Shown here: positions 1 through 11,890 of the stretch, piece by piece | Layout: every line of letters begins with the position of its first letter | Numbering within the stretch: position 1 is the first letter of the stretch | DNA from: Tamarix chinensis | Taxonomy: Eukaryota; Streptophyta; Magnoliopsida; Caryophyllales; Tamaricaceae | DNA length: 64,000 nt | Reading direction: 5' to 3' | NCBI GenBank assembly: GCA_030549775.1 | Contig: CM060177.1 | Location: forward strand, 68,578,138-68,642,137 | Position numbers and translations under genes: made by a program | The notes under the pieces: model-generated | Databases searched by the model: none | Told to the model about the DNA's origin: nothing | Seen by the model: the letters and a program-made list of their open reading frames with translations, nothing else

Positions 1-79
1 TTGGCTGGTGGTCGGTGATTTCAATGTAGTGCTACAGGATTCAGAAAAAATTCAAGGGAGGTAGCCTAATAGCTCTAAT

Positions 80-301
80 GTGCAGGATTTTAGAGATTGT
101 TGTCAAAAGTTAAGATTGTGTGATTTGCAGAGTCAGGGTTGTCATTTTACATGGTATGGTCATAAAGAAGGAGAGGAGGAGGTGTTTTGTAAACTGGATA
201 GAGCTCTTGTCAATCTTCAATGGCTTGATGCTCATCCTCAATCTGGCAGAGTTCTAAAGTCCTTTAGTTTTAGATCATTGCCTTGTGATTATTCATCTTA
301 A
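80..301 (+). pseudogene. LINE ORF2 endonuclease C-terminal fragment
   Basis: A 73-residue stretch contains the block FTWYGHKEGEEEVFCKLDRA followed by LVNLQWLDAHP. This matches the pattern near the end of the apurinic endonuclease domain of plant L1 ORF2 (FTWSN.....v..rLDR.l.n..W...fp). Such an endonuclease nicks target DNA to prime reverse transcription. The frame is interrupted after LPCDYSS; the following 200 bases still translate in pieces typical of the linker (for example PFKFFHFWTKSEDLLPIVQS). The catalytic N-terminal half is outside the window. Confidence 0.75.
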
Positions 302-524
302 CATTTCTCATTTGACAGGACCTAAACCATTTAAGTTCTTCCATTTCTGGACTAAATCAGAGGACTTATTGCCTATTGTCCAAAGCATATGGAGAATCAA
401 GATTGGGGGAAATTTTCTACTTAAAATTTCTAAAAGGCTGAGTATGCTAAAGTAGGAGCTCAAAAATTTCAACAGAGCCAATTATGGCTCTATTTCTCAA
501 AGATTTAATGAAGCTAGAGAGGAA

Positions 525-2046
525 GTGGCAGCATTGCAGCACAATTGTTATACTAATCCAGGTAATCAAGATCAGAGAGAACTCCTGAAGGTAAAAGAGA
601 ATAACTTATGTCATTTACTTCATTGTGAAGAACTATTCTATAAACAAAAAGCAACAAATCAATGGCTTAAATGTGGGGATTCAAACCATAAATATTTTTA
701 TGCCAAAGTCAAGGAGAGGCAACAAAGGAAAGCAGTGGTTTTTCTTTTAGACTCTACTAATAATGAGATTAGAGGTGCAAAGCACATTCATGAAGCTTTT
801 AGTAATTATTATCAAGATCTCTTGGGAGCAAGACCTTCTATGGATGGGTTCATTGATCCTTCTATTATCAGCTCAGGTCTTAACCCTAATTATTATGCTG
901 GCCTTTCTACTCCTGTTTCTCAAGAGGAAGTGAAAGCAGCTATTTTCTCCATGGGGGATACAAAAGCACCTGGTGTTGATGGTTTTTCTATAGGGTTCTA
1001 CAAGTCTTGCTGGCCTATTATTATAGAGGAGGTGGTCTAGGCTGTGAGAGAATTTTTCTCTACTAGTTTTCTTCCCAGGAAATTGAACATTATTTCCCTC
1101 ACTCTCATTCCAAAATAGCCAAATGCAAATAGGGTTACTGAATTTAGACCAATAGCTTGTTGCAATGTGTTATATAAAATTATTGCAAAGGTTATAATAC
1201 AAAGGTTGCAGCACATTATGCCAATTCTTATTGACCTCTCTCAAAATGCATTCATTAAAGGAAGAAGCATTGGTGAAAATATTATGTTGGCCCATGAATT
1301 AGTAAGGAAATATTCTCAAAATGGCACCTCTCCTAGATGCATGCTTAAGATTGATCTTAAGAAGGCTTATGACATGGTTAATTGGAATTTTCTACAGCAA
1401 ATCCTTAACTTATATGGATTTCCACCTCATTTTATGAAATTGATTATGGCATGTGTAACCACTATTACATATTCAGTTTCTTTCAATGGTGTTTTGGCTG
1501 CTCCTTTCCCTGGGAAAAGAGGCTTAAGGCAAGGAGATCCTCTTTCTCCTTACCTATTTGTGCTGGTTATAGATTATTTTAGTAGGTGCTTGAAGAAATT
1601 ATGGATTGACCCCAGGGTTCAAGCTCACCCAAGATGTAGAGGTCTGCAGCTTATTAATTTGAATTTTGCATATGACCTTTTTCCATTTTGTAAGGGTAAT
1701 TTGCAGAGTGTTCATTGTCTTAACTCTTAAGGAGGTTATGGACCATTTCTCTGCAAATTCAGGCCTTGTGGTTAATCCCAACAAATGTTCTGTGTTCTTT
1801 GGGGGTGTGGGTGGTGCAACACAAGCAGCTATTCTAGAGCACCTTGGTTTTCTTACAGGGAGCTTTCCTATCACCTATCTAGGATTGCCTTTATCCTTTG
1901 CAAGATTATCTACTACTCAGCTGCAGCCACTACTGGATAAATTGATTATAAGGTTAAGGCATTGGAGTACCTTGTTCCTCTCTTATGCAGGCATATTACA
2001 ACTCATTAAGTCTATGTTATTCAGTGTACAGCTCTACTTTAGCTAG
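525..2046 (+). pseudogene. LINE ORF2 reverse transcriptase, degenerate
   Basis: From 525 to about 1730 one frame carries the linker motif ATNQWLKCGDSNHKYFYAKV, then RT blocks: TKAPGVDGFSIGFYK, FRPIACCNVLYKIIAKVI, QNAFIKGRSIGENIMLAHEL, MLKIDLKKAYDMVNWNFL and GLRQGDPLSPYLFVL. This frame is broken by stops at about 1038-1040 and at about 1116-1118 (inside LTLIPK*PNANR). Near 1700-1725 the reading shifts into another frame, which continues with FSANSGLVVNPNKCSVFFGG and ITYLGLPLSFARL. The catalytic box that should read FADD reads FAYD, so the first catalytic aspartate is gone. The enzyme would copy LINE RNA at a nicked target; this copy cannot. Confidence 0.85.
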
Positions 2047-2955
2047 ATCATATTACTTCCTAGGAAAGTTCTCCTTTATTTTATTAGTCTTTGCAAGACT
2101 TTCCTATGGGCTGGCAAGCTACAGCTGAAGAAGTCTCCTCTTGTTGCCTGGGAATCTCTATGTTCTCCAACAAATGAAGGTGGGCTTGGATTGTTAAATC
2201 TTTAGGTGTGGAATTGCTGTGAATTGGGGAAGATCCTCTAGAACATTGCTGCAAAGAAAGATACCCTATGGGTCAAATAGGATTTTAGCCCAACATCTTA
2301 CACTTCTTGGATTTTTCTAAGGATTCTTCACATTAGACCACTTATGTAGGATTTCATTTTGAGGTCTGAGGTAACTCAGATAGAGTATACTATTAAAGGA
2401 ACTTATAAATCCATTAGACCACCACAGGACAAGCTACCTTGGACAAAGTTGGTATGGAGATCTGTTTCTACTCCTCGATTGAAGTTTATTGCTTGGCTTG
2501 CTTGTAGAAATTGACTGTCAACCAAAGCAAGACTAAGGGAGATTGGCATGGTAGTGGATCCAGCATGTATTTTCTACCATCAGCATGTTGAGACCAGGGA
2601 CCATCTTTTTTTGTTTTTCCCTAATACTTCCATTATCTGGAGAACTATTAAGAGGTTGGTTGGAAGAAGTGATCCTATCTTAGGCTGGGATCAAGAGGTC
2701 AAGACTTTGCTTACAAGAACTAGGTAAGCAACACAGAATAAATATATTTTGGGGGTTCTTTTTGTTTCTTACATTTCCACTGTTTGGCATAAAAGGAACC
2801 TTAGAATTTTTCAAAATAAAACTAGGCATTTAGGTGTTCTTTTGAGAAGTTTTATTATGCATGTATCTAGAATGTTTGTTAATCATACTTATTCTGCTAA
2901 GTATGTTAGCTGGTTAGGGCTGCTTGATGCTATTGATTGTAATGCTAAGTTGTAA
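2047..2955 (+). pseudogene. LINE ORF2 C-terminal region with degenerate zf-RVT
   Basis: After a stop following VQLYFS, the same frame still reads FLWAGKLQLKKSPLVAWESL and then EGGLGLLNL, a standard post-RT segment of plant L1 proteins. It continues with PWTKLVWRSVSTPRLKFIAW and a zf-RVT-like segment in which the usual CxxC..H..C pattern is damaged (ACIFYHQHVETRDHLFLFF). The final open stretch 2749-2955 ends with a stop just before the AAT tail. Several in-frame stops lie between 2047 and 2730. The family is recognised by order and motif spacing; function is lost. Confidence 0.7.
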
Positions 2956-2990
2956 TCTCCATTTCAATAGTAATAAATTCTACTTATCGA

Positions 2991-2991
2991 A

Positions 2992-3034
<43 letters not shown>
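2991..3034 (+). repeat. (AAT)n microsatellite, LINE 3' tail
   Basis: About 14 uninterrupted AAT units follow the LINE untranslated end. A second AAT tract lies at about 3127-3156. The sequence between and after belongs to the AAT-rich edge of an LTR-like block. Confidence 0.8.
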
Positions 3035-3035
<1 letters not shown>

Positions 3036-3125
3036 GGGTTCAACTATTATTAATAATAATATAAGTAGTAATATTCTGAAGTTAGATTTAATAATAATGG
3101 TGATGAAAATAATAATAATGATAAC

Positions 3126-3158
<33 letters not shown>

Positions 3159-4664
3159 TTGATAACACTTGCATTAATAAAGCTTAAGGGTTATGGAGGT
3201 TATGGTACCACCTAGGGACGGTGGTGATTAGGCAGCACCAGAGGCTACTCACGACAACGGGGGCAATAGCAAAGGGAGAAGAGAAGATGGAGAGGTGGTT
3301 TCCTAGGTTAGAAGAGGGAGATAGAGAGGGTGGTTGAGGTGGTGGTGGATGCCCTAGGTTGAGAGGGCTAGAATGGTGGTGATGGTGCAACCAAAGTTGC
3401 GACACAAGTGGTGGTTAGTGTGGTAACTAAAGGTGGTGGAAGGGGAGGAAAGGAGAAGGAGAGGGAGGTAGAGGAAAGGAAGGTAGGGGGAGGTAGAGGA
3501 GGTCTTGCTGGATGTTTTGGGGGGTAGGGGAGTTGTGATTGCGGCTGAAACTACGGTGGACGGCGGTGCGAAGGGCGGTGGTGGGTGAGAGTGAGCTAAT
3601 CGAGGGCCCAACTTTACATAGCCAAGGCGGATCATTCAAGAAGAATCAAGGGTGGTGAGTGATGTGGTTTGGTGAAGGGTGGTGTAGGGAGTTGTTTGGT
3701 AGGTTGTTTGGGCGGTGGCGGTATGGTTTCTAAACGGGTAGCGGTGTAAAGGGTAATTTTCTGGGCAAGAAAAAAAGAAGGCTGAATAAGGGGCAGTTAT
3801 AGGGTATTTATTGGCAATTGAAAGGGAAAAAGATAGAGAGGAAAGAGAACAAGAGAGGGGCATGTGTGGTAGGTTGCCAGTCAACGGTGGCAGGCCGATA
3901 TAGGCGTGCAAAGTTGCAAGACCTTATTAGTCGAGGAAGAAGAAAAGGAAGGGGGTGCACGTATGAGGAGAGAGGAGGGGTTGGTCGAGTCAAAAGGGAT
4001 AGGAAAATGGCAAGGGGAGAGGGAAGGCAGGTAGGCAAGCGGTGCAGTGGTGGCTAGTTAGCGGTGGCAGGCTAGTGTGCGGGGCATTGTAGGGTCACAA
4101 GTCTGCGCGGGGAAGGAGTGGGGAAGATGAAGGGTTGGATGGTTTAGGGGAAAGAAAAAAAGAAGAAGAACCGGTGGGCGAGCAGTCCGAGGGAAAAAGA
4201 AAGGGGATGCAGGCTTGGGCAGCGTGAGAAGAAAGGAAAAGGGAGGTTTTAGGCCACGAGGGTTGGCCCAAACTAGGGAAGAAGAGGGAAAAAAGAAATT
4301 GCGAAATGAGAGAAAGGAAGGAAAAAGGAAAAAGAAGGGTAAAAATAAAAAAATAGATGGATTGGGGTATTTAGAACATTTTGGTATTTTTAAATATTTA
4401 AAATAATAATATTTTAATAAAATAATAAACAAATTTCCTTTTTAGATTAAGTTTGGATATTTTGAATAATTATTTCTTAATTCCATTTTAATTAGCAAAA
4501 CACCCTAACTTTTTCTAATTAAATTATTTATTATTTTCCTCTTAATTTTTCCTTAATTACTTCCTCTTATTGTAATAAAATAATTAATTTAATTAATTTC
4601 CTTAATAATTCCTTATTTGGCCATAATTTATTAAATTAAGATTTTGTGGTATTTCAATAATCCT
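3035..4664 (-). mobile_element. LTR-like fragment, same family as 49.5-52.05 kb
   Basis: The segment is strongly purine-rich on the plus strand between about 3190 and 4350 and AT-rich from 4380 to 4664. Both parts resemble 50290-52051: shared stretches include aaaggaaggtaggggaagg-like runs and attccattttaattag followed by alternating AATTAATT blocks and a terminal tatttca. On the minus strand a TATA-like CAATAAATACCC element sits near 3800-3815, followed by pyrimidine-rich sequence, which fits an LTR promoter and leader in minus orientation starting at TGAAATACC (4664). The left side merges into the LINE tail, so the LINE probably interrupted it. Long minus-strand open frames here are Pro/Ser-rich and look like composition artefacts. 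Confidence 0.5.
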
Positions 4665-4679
4665 TTATATTGGAATGAC

Positions 4680-5130
4680 ATCAGTGAGATGCTTGTGCTG
4701 GGACCCAAAATAATCAAGAAGAAGACAAGGCACATCCAATTGATATAGGATCTGATGAGAGCACCCCCATGATTGGCAGAAGAGCTATGAAGATCTAAGA
4801 AGATGAACTAATGGTTAGGAGGTGGGTAATAGATTCCTTTTGAAAGACTCTCCAACCAAGGTATTCATGAGGTTCTATAGGAAGGGTAACCCCAGTCCAA
4901 GGTACATTAGATTGTGTGACATTCTAGATGATGTTTGCATGGTCACCTATTGTTTAGCCCTATTAATGGAATTATCATGTGTGCACAACATCTTTCACAT
5001 ATCTCAGCTAAGGAAGTATGGAAGATCCTTCACATGTTATTCAACCGAAGTCACTAGAGCTCGATGAATCTTTAACTTATGAATAGATATTGGTGAGCAT
5101 TCTATACATAAAGATAAGAGAGACACGTAC
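4680..5130 (+). pseudogene. Ty3/gypsy integrase C-terminal fragment
   Basis: The open stretch from 4822 gives LLKDSPTKVFMRFYRKGNPS, PRYIRLCDILDDVCMVTYCL and HNIFHISQLRKYGRS, the well-known C-terminal segment of plant Ty3/gypsy integrases (..LKVSPTKGVMRFGKKGKLSPRYIGPFEIL..VHNVFHVSMLRKY). Just upstream, LGPKIIKK and LMRA pieces match the preceding conserved part with deletions. Near 5030 the frame slips; the other frame continues as SHVIQPKSLELDESLTYE, again the expected continuation. No gag, protease or RT lies next to it and no LTR follows, so this is an isolated stub. Host-genome integrase ends help insert element cDNA; this one is dead. Confidence 0.85.
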
Positions 5131-5199
5131 AAAGACTGATACAAGTAAAGGTCCTTACAAACCACTTTTTCTTTAGAGAAGTTAATTGATCACTCAAGT

Positions 5200-6722
5200 T
5201 TCTTTCCATGTAAATCTTTTAGTATCATACTTAAATATTTATATTTCAAATTTAGGTTCTTGCTTTTCTCTTTTAAGAAAATTTTCTAATATAGCAACTT
5301 GAACCTTCAAAAAATATACATCGAATGAGGTAGACTTCAATGTGTTCTTCTCAATCTCTAGCTCAAATACTTTAGCCTTAAAGGATACACTTTATACTTT
5401 TAAAATTGAGTGAGCACCTTTAATTTCTTAATATTCATCCTCTTTCCATCAAAAGTTCTGAGCACTTTCAAAAAATCAATTGAAAATCTTCTTATGCATA
5501 AAAACCTAATGTAGGTGATATATGTAAAAACGTTATAGTCGTCGTCTCATTAAAGGCATCTTACATATATAAAATTATGAATTAAGGTATACCTCATATG
5601 AGATGTTTAAGTCAACCCTTGGAAAGGTTGTTGTTTTAAAGCCCTCAACTATATTTTTACTCTAGCTCAATTAATTTGAGACCAATACTATCATTTGGAT
5701 GGAACTCGAAGAAGGAGTAATTACCAAGTATGGTTAAGGTTGTTCCATCATCTTCAATGGAGAATTTAGAGCTACTCTCATAAAATACTTTTTTCAAAGG
5801 GGAATTTTTCAATTCTAGTAGCCCGACATCAAGGCCTTATAACATAATAGCTTTATGTACTGAGTCATTAGCAGCCTATATTCCAAAATATGTTTTTGAG
5901 GGGCCACCGCCACTTGTACTAATATTTTTCTTCTGGAGAAGGAATAGTTATGGTTTCCATGTGAATCTTCGTTCTCCCTATTACTTCCTCTTCTTACATA
6001 AGTATGAAGTCTCTTTAGAAATAGCCAAGCCTAGAGTTTCTTTAGTACGTGGTAAGTTAAGAAGCTTGGGTTCCTTCAAGAAAGGGTCCAATTCCTTTCA
6101 TTTTCTTTCATTCACAACCTTACTATTATTTATGATACTTCCATTCTATAGAAACTTGTCAAACTTGAGTATGTAGGCTTCTAAATCTAGAGAGAAAGGT
6201 GGACATTATCTAATATCAGGATTCAACTAGCCCCACTTATGCAGATTTCACTCTGCATCCCCTAAAATGAAGAAATATTATGACTTTTTCATATTTATAG
6301 ATAACTAAGGCTCCTTGATGAATATATCATTACCTCTTGTTTAGATGAAATAGAAACCTAAGGTCAATGGGTAATGTAAAAATTGATCTAACTTTCAACA
6401 AACAACATCCATATAGAAAATCTAGCACCATTCTCCAAGTAATAGGATGAATTAAATGGAACTTAGCCAATAGGCTTGATAAAAATTATCTAATAAATAG
6501 GTGTAACATAAATTTTATGCCAAAGTATGGTACCACAGTATACAAGGTTGTACATCTACTAGGAAAATTATTGGCTCTATCAAAGGGGGATAGCTGAATC
6601 AATGTGAGTAAATAAGGAATATAGTATCTAATACAAAATTGTTCTAGTTGGGTTTTGGTAATGTTACTTGGAAAGAGAATATCGAATTTATAAGATGAAA
6701 GTTCAAACAAGTTGAAAAAAAG
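5200..6722 (-). pseudogene. Decayed Transposase_28-like (gypsy-type) protein
   Basis: The best part is 6486-6710 on the minus strand: QLEQFCIRYYIPYLLTLIQL, then SRCTTLYTVVPYFGIKFMLH and LFIR. The pattern (..l..f...y.IP.....l..P.......g..tLy...l..Gl..Pl.pfi..fl) is that of plant proteins filed as 'putative gypsy type transposon' (Transposase_28). Downstream on the same strand, many short pieces with stops continue toward about 5200 and end in a Lys/Glu-rich part, as such proteins do. The same family appears in the plus strand at about 29570-29790, which supports a repeated element origin. Family assignment rests on pattern memory only; the body 5200-6400 is weakly supported. Confidence 0.4.
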
Positions 6723-9700
6723 AGGAAGGTTACGAAGGAGTGAAATTGATTTGTAACAATTTGGTTCATTGAAAATAAAAATAATAAAAATAATAAAAAA
6801 AAGGAGGAAGGAAAAATTGATGGTATTATGGAGGTATTTGAAGTCTGAGAAGTAGAGGAGTTAGAATGATGAGTATGATGTTTGATAAATAGATCTTTTA
6901 TAAAGGTAGGGGATTTATGAGGTCCCTAAAAAAGCCGGTGGTTCATGTGGTGACAACATAAACACCACACATTCAATTACAGTCAAGAAGTTTATTTCGC
7001 TGAACTCCTCCACTTATGTCAATGGTAGGGGAGTTGTACAAACCTCTATAGATAAAGATATCAATGGTGTGAGAAATTCACTAACAAAGGATTAAAGATG
7101 GGAGATTTCTAGGTTTTAGGTAAGTGGGTAGAGGTTTGAAGAAATTTCCACAATGAAAGTATAGGGTTTGAGAGTTAAAAGAAGATAAAGAGTAGTAAAT
7201 GTAAAATTAATAAATGAGAGTAAGTTAAGGAGGTATATAAATAGTCATGTGAGACAGTAAAAAATACCTCATTTTTTATCTAAAAGATAAAAAATTATCT
7301 AGGATGTTTGTATTCATTAATGACACTATCTTCTTGTTAATCTCTTGTGATTGGATTAAAGGTTGGTTGGTGGTCAAAATCTTTGGAGAAGATAGAGTTC
7401 CAAATTAGAGCCTAGATTATCATATTTTCTCATGCGTTATAGTGGCATAAAATATGTAGTCTTTAATAACCTAAGAAATTGTTCCTTTTATAATAATTGT
7501 AGATAGGATTGTGTGGTCCATATTTAAAGGTTCCTCCTTTAATCTAAACATGTGGGAGTAACAAAAATGATGCTTACCTAGCAAGCCATCTTTTTGTGCT
7601 ACTTTATTTATATCAAAATTTAAATTTTTTATTTTACAAAAATTGATGGAATTTTTATAGTCTTATTTTCTTCTCAATAGGATGGGCCAAGCAATTATTT
7701 ATTGTATTAGATGGCCAACGGACTTTATAGAAATGAGTTTATCTATCACTACTTGATATTGTATGTGTAGAGTTTGATGGTCTTTTTTGTAAATTTATTT
7801 GTTTCCATTATTATTATATTTTTTTTACACAGGTGTCAGAAGATATTTTATGTGTAATTTTAATTATCTTTATATGCATATTTGTGTCCGATGCACACAT
7901 TGATGAGCAAACTTGTCTGTTGTCTTTCAAGATGTAATTTTTGTTTATTATTTTGTACTAGGATCTTCTTGGTTAGCACATTTAATGTATAGATGTGATT
8001 TTGAACAGTATAAATCCATGGAAGTGGCTGCCATGGTTAACAAATTTTTGAAGGGAGTGAAGAGATGTATTTTTTCTCAACTAGGACTCTTAAGCCTTGG
8101 AATGTCAACCCAAGGAATGAGAGTTAGCCTAAAAAGTTTCAAGAAATGCTCGCCTTAGTCTCATACGGATCCCAAACTAGTAGCCTACACAACCCTTTAT
8201 TGAGTTAGTTCTCTACGTTGGATACAACTACTTATTGTCTTCAACCACAAAGTATATTTTCCTCCTCCACCTCCCTTATTTAACTTCTATATATATGGGG
8301 TCTTGTATTATTTTTTAAAACATCTAAAATCATAATACAACTCTCTTAATTTCTCTCTCTTCTTTCCTCTAAAACTTCCCCTCGGTATTCTTTGTTCTCT
8401 AAATATTATTCTAATTTACCAAATACTTCTCAATTCCCAAAACATACACAATATAATCAATTTTGAATAGGAAACTCAGCTTGAGTTTCATATTGAGTTT
8501 CTTAAAATAGTAGATGAAGTCAAATTAATTAGGAAAGGGCTTAAAAAATAAAATTAATTTATCTTAAATTATTTTGGATAATATTATAAGTATTTATCAT
8601 ATCTTAGTTTTACACTCTTTAGCACAATTTCTACTTCACAAATTTTGTTAAAAATTGGGTAAGTGGAGTATCTTTATCTCTTGAAAAATAGGATCTAATC
8701 TAACTTGGTGTATTAGTTGTCCTGAGATAAATCTTATCTTTCCATCTATTATTGCTTTACTATTTCTTGTCACGTTTTAATAGAATATATCAACAAGTAA
8801 TTTTGTAATTAACCCAATAAATTCAAGAAATAGTTATCAGATCTTATCATGCAATTTTGCTAAAAGATATCACGCACCAATTTAAGGTTTTCATACTGGT
8901 TTTCACACTATTAACTTAAGCCACATAATTTCTATTTAATAGTGACCTCAAATAAATCTAGAAGAGATTTTTTTTAGAGAGAGAGAATGAAAATTGTAAA
9001 AGCATTGTGTTGAAGTACGAGAAAGTAAAGAACAGTTTTTTCATGAGTGATTGTGTAAGGTGAAATTATTTTGAGCTGAAAAATAATTTTATAGCATTGT
9101 GTTGTTCAAACACATTATACTATTTCTTTTCGTATTAAGCGACAAATAAAAATGATAGAATGAGAAATGTGATTGTATGCTATTTAACATAGGGGTATCA
9201 CTTAAGTTGAGAAACCACCATACAAGGAATGATACACGAAACGTAATCAAACATTTTTAAAATAGAGGATTTTTGCATACAAATTATCACTTGACTAATT
9301 TACTCTATTTAAACAGAGTATTAATTGGTTTCTTTATTTGTTTTGAAAATTTAAAATTGCCAATACTCAATTTAACCCCCATTCTTGTGTATTTTAGTGA
9401 CAAATATGTTTTATTTACTCTTACCCTCTAGTCTTATCCAAAGATAATTATATGGTATACCCACTTGATCTTTGTTGATTAGTAGAAGATAAAATCATTA
9501 ATTTATAATCTTATAATTGTTTTTCCACATTAATGCTTTTCCAAGTAAATCGGTGCGCGCATTACATTTATGCTTTTCAACCATTTTTGTTATTGTATAA
9601 TTATTGCGACATTGCTTAACTTTTCCCCACATTAATCTCATATAGTGCATGGATCCACCTATTACTGCATGATTGTGAAAGGATCATGGTTTTACTATAC

Positions 9701-11010
9701 AATTAATATTTTCCCATTTTAAAACAATGCAAAACCTAACAGACTTAAGAATTTTTCAGTAAAATTTATTACAACGTAACATTTGTAGAGTACCCAACCT
9801 ACGTATCTTTAAAGTTATATTAAGTTTAATATAATTAAGATAATTTTTATAATAAATAATAAAAATTCCTAAAATTGTTTAATAAATCTTAGTAATATAA
9901 AAATTCATTAGAATTTTCCAAAAATTATAACTAATTATTCGTCAATAATCCTAATAATATGAGATTATAGCTTTCATCAAAAATCATAAAATTTTTCATT
10001 AAACATCCAAATAAAGTGAGATTATTGCATCAAAAAATAATAATAATTTAGTTTTTAGGAATTTTCAATAAATTTATAAAATTTTATACAATTATTTATA
10101 TTTATTATCAAAAATTACCTCATACTAATTTTAATCAATTCTAACTTTATTAGCATAAGAAATAACCTTATACTAATTTTCAAAAGTGAAAACAACCAAA
10201 TAGAATTACTAAAAATATGAGATATCTGTAAAATATTAAGTTAAAAGTCAGGACATCTAAATATATATATTTTTTTTTTCTGTTCCCATCCCTTTTAGCC
10301 TCGAAGCTCTGCGTTCTCCACATGCAATGGAAAGATAGCTGTATTCTTTCCACGTTCACTTTTGGAAATCAACAAAATGTAAATTGAACTACCATAAAAA
10401 TAGTTTTTCTATGTTTAACACAAATATCATAATAATAATTTAACAAAACATCAGGAACTTCTGCCCTTGAGCTTATTTTTCCCCTCAAGTTCTCGAGTCC
10501 TATGATCTATAACCTTTTACCTTTAATAATAATAATAATTGCCTACAGTTGTTAACCCCAGAAAGCAATGGTTCCGTGTGACTGAAAATGAATGCTTCCT
10601 GCCTGCATTTGTACAAAGGACTTCAGTATTCTCAAGAAAAGTCAGAGTGCACCTTCTCCGAAGGACCTGAATTGCAGTGCTTCTTGAAGGCTAAATTTTG
10701 TGCACCAGCCGCTAGAATACCTAAGATTTTAGAGATGGTTAGAATACATAGCTACCGGTACATCCAACTGGCTAATCTGTCAAACTGACAATTCATAGAT
10801 CAATGAAGCATTGAGCCTACAGTACACTGAAAGAATGACAGCAAATATAGAGAATTAATAGGGCCAAAAAGTTCAACGATACTATTCAAAACACAATGTA
10901 GCGCAGTTTGAATTTCTCAATGTTGCATGTTGTGGGAATTGCCAACTATACAAAGGAAGTTGTTGTCCGTCCAATAATAAGTCCCTATTCAATCTTCTTT
11001 TTTATTTTGG
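6723..11010. other. AT-rich intergenic stretch, no recognised gene
   Basis: No frame longer than about 80 codons is present and none resembles a known family. The open stretch 7913-8158 (81 residues, LGSSWLAHLMYRCDFEQYKS) has no recognisable motif. A pyrimidine-rich, TATA-bearing segment near 8270-8400 (tatatatatgggg followed by CT-rich sequence) resembles a retroelement leader, but no partner repeat was found. From 9780 to 10150 the sequence is nearly pure A/T with many AATTTT/AAATT words. Sequence from about 10280 to 11100 is less AT-rich and may be old genic sequence (see the exon-like entry). Confidence 0.5.
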
Positions 11011-11017
11011 CTCCAAT

Positions 11018-11092
11018 TCAAGGCATTCTCACTACCCGCCTCTGAAGATCAGTGTTTGCCTTCCATTCAAAATCCAGAGGACTCCGTCTTAG
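11018..11092 (-). pseudogene. Exon-like fragment, possible 3'-terminal exon
   Basis: On the minus strand a candidate splice acceptor (ctag at 11096-11093) is followed by 24 codons reading LRRSPLDFEWKANTDLQRRV VRMP and a TGA stop at 11020-11018. The next 500 bases downstream (to about 10450) are closer to genic base composition than their AT-rich surroundings, as a 3' untranslated region would be. I do not recognise the protein. It could be chance; the support is the coherent composition shift, the acceptor and the stop. Confidence 0.2.
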
Positions 11093-11479
11093 CTAGATAT
11101 AGCTATTCAATTATGGGAAGGAGACTAATATCCATTCCAAGATTTATAAATTAAAAACAAAATAGGGTATGGAAATAATACACTATGAGTATCATAAAAT
11201 ATCAATTATGACATTAATAATAGTAGAAAATAATAATAACTCATTGAAAATTTCCATTCACATCAGCAACAAAAATAAACTGAGGAGAACAGGGCCTAAC
11301 AAAGAACACAGTTGAGTTTTATCTCATATAATCCCTCCTTTATATACATTATACGAATCATATAATTCATGATCATCAAAAGTAGGAGTAGGGATGTTAG
11401 GGACCTGATCCAAGGATCTAACCACAACAAAGTCATAGAAAGACTCAATAATAGTTCTCATGAAATTAGTAGCATTCAA

Positions 11480-11890
11480 GGGTGGGGATTGGAGAAGATT
11501 GACTAAAGATGTGTTTGTGAGGATTAGGGATAGGTATTGTAAAAGATAGAGAGGAGAGAGAGAAAGAGACCAGTGATGAAGGAGAAAGCCACCGAAATAG
11601 CTATTTACTAGTTCTCCTAATTTGTTTATTATGAGGATTTAGCCTCTTATTTATAGTTGAATACAACTAGGGGAGCAAGCTAGGGTTTCTGACAGGCATA
11701 AAGTCTAACAAGCCTTTTATTATTGAATCCTAATACATAAATCATTTACCAAACTATACCCTGCTAAGAATTAAATAAAACTAATGCCTTGTACTTATTA
11801 ATGGACTTTAGTCTAACATCCTAGAATTGAAATTGGGTCTATCCCTCATGGGCTCATCGATGGACCCAACCCAGGATTGAGGTGCCAAAC
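11480..11890 (-). repeat. Direct repeat (putative 3' LTR)
   Basis: Left member of the repeat pair described for 11480-14615. Its minus strand carries TATAAATAAGAGG (plus 11646-11660) and then a CT-rich leader. Confidence 0.45.

Larger units (their letters stand above)
1..3034 (+). mobile_element. L1-type LINE (non-LTR retrotransposon), 5'-truncated by window edge
   Basis: Pieces of a plant L1 ORF2 run in order on the plus strand: end of the endonuclease (about 80-300), reverse transcriptase (about 920-2040), a thumb/connection region, a degenerate zf-RVT-like segment (about 2440-2640) and a C-terminal tail ending in a stop at 2953-2955. A 35-bp untranslated stretch then runs into an AAT tract (about 2991-3034), a plausible 3' tail for such an element. 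In-frame stops and at least one frameshift show it is dead. The left end and the ORF1 part lie outside the window, so neither full length nor target duplication can be judged. Confidence 0.85.

Noticed and set aside
5961..6176. Plus-strand open frame of 71 residues
   Set aside because: Opposite strand of the Transposase_28-like remnant, with no motif of its own.
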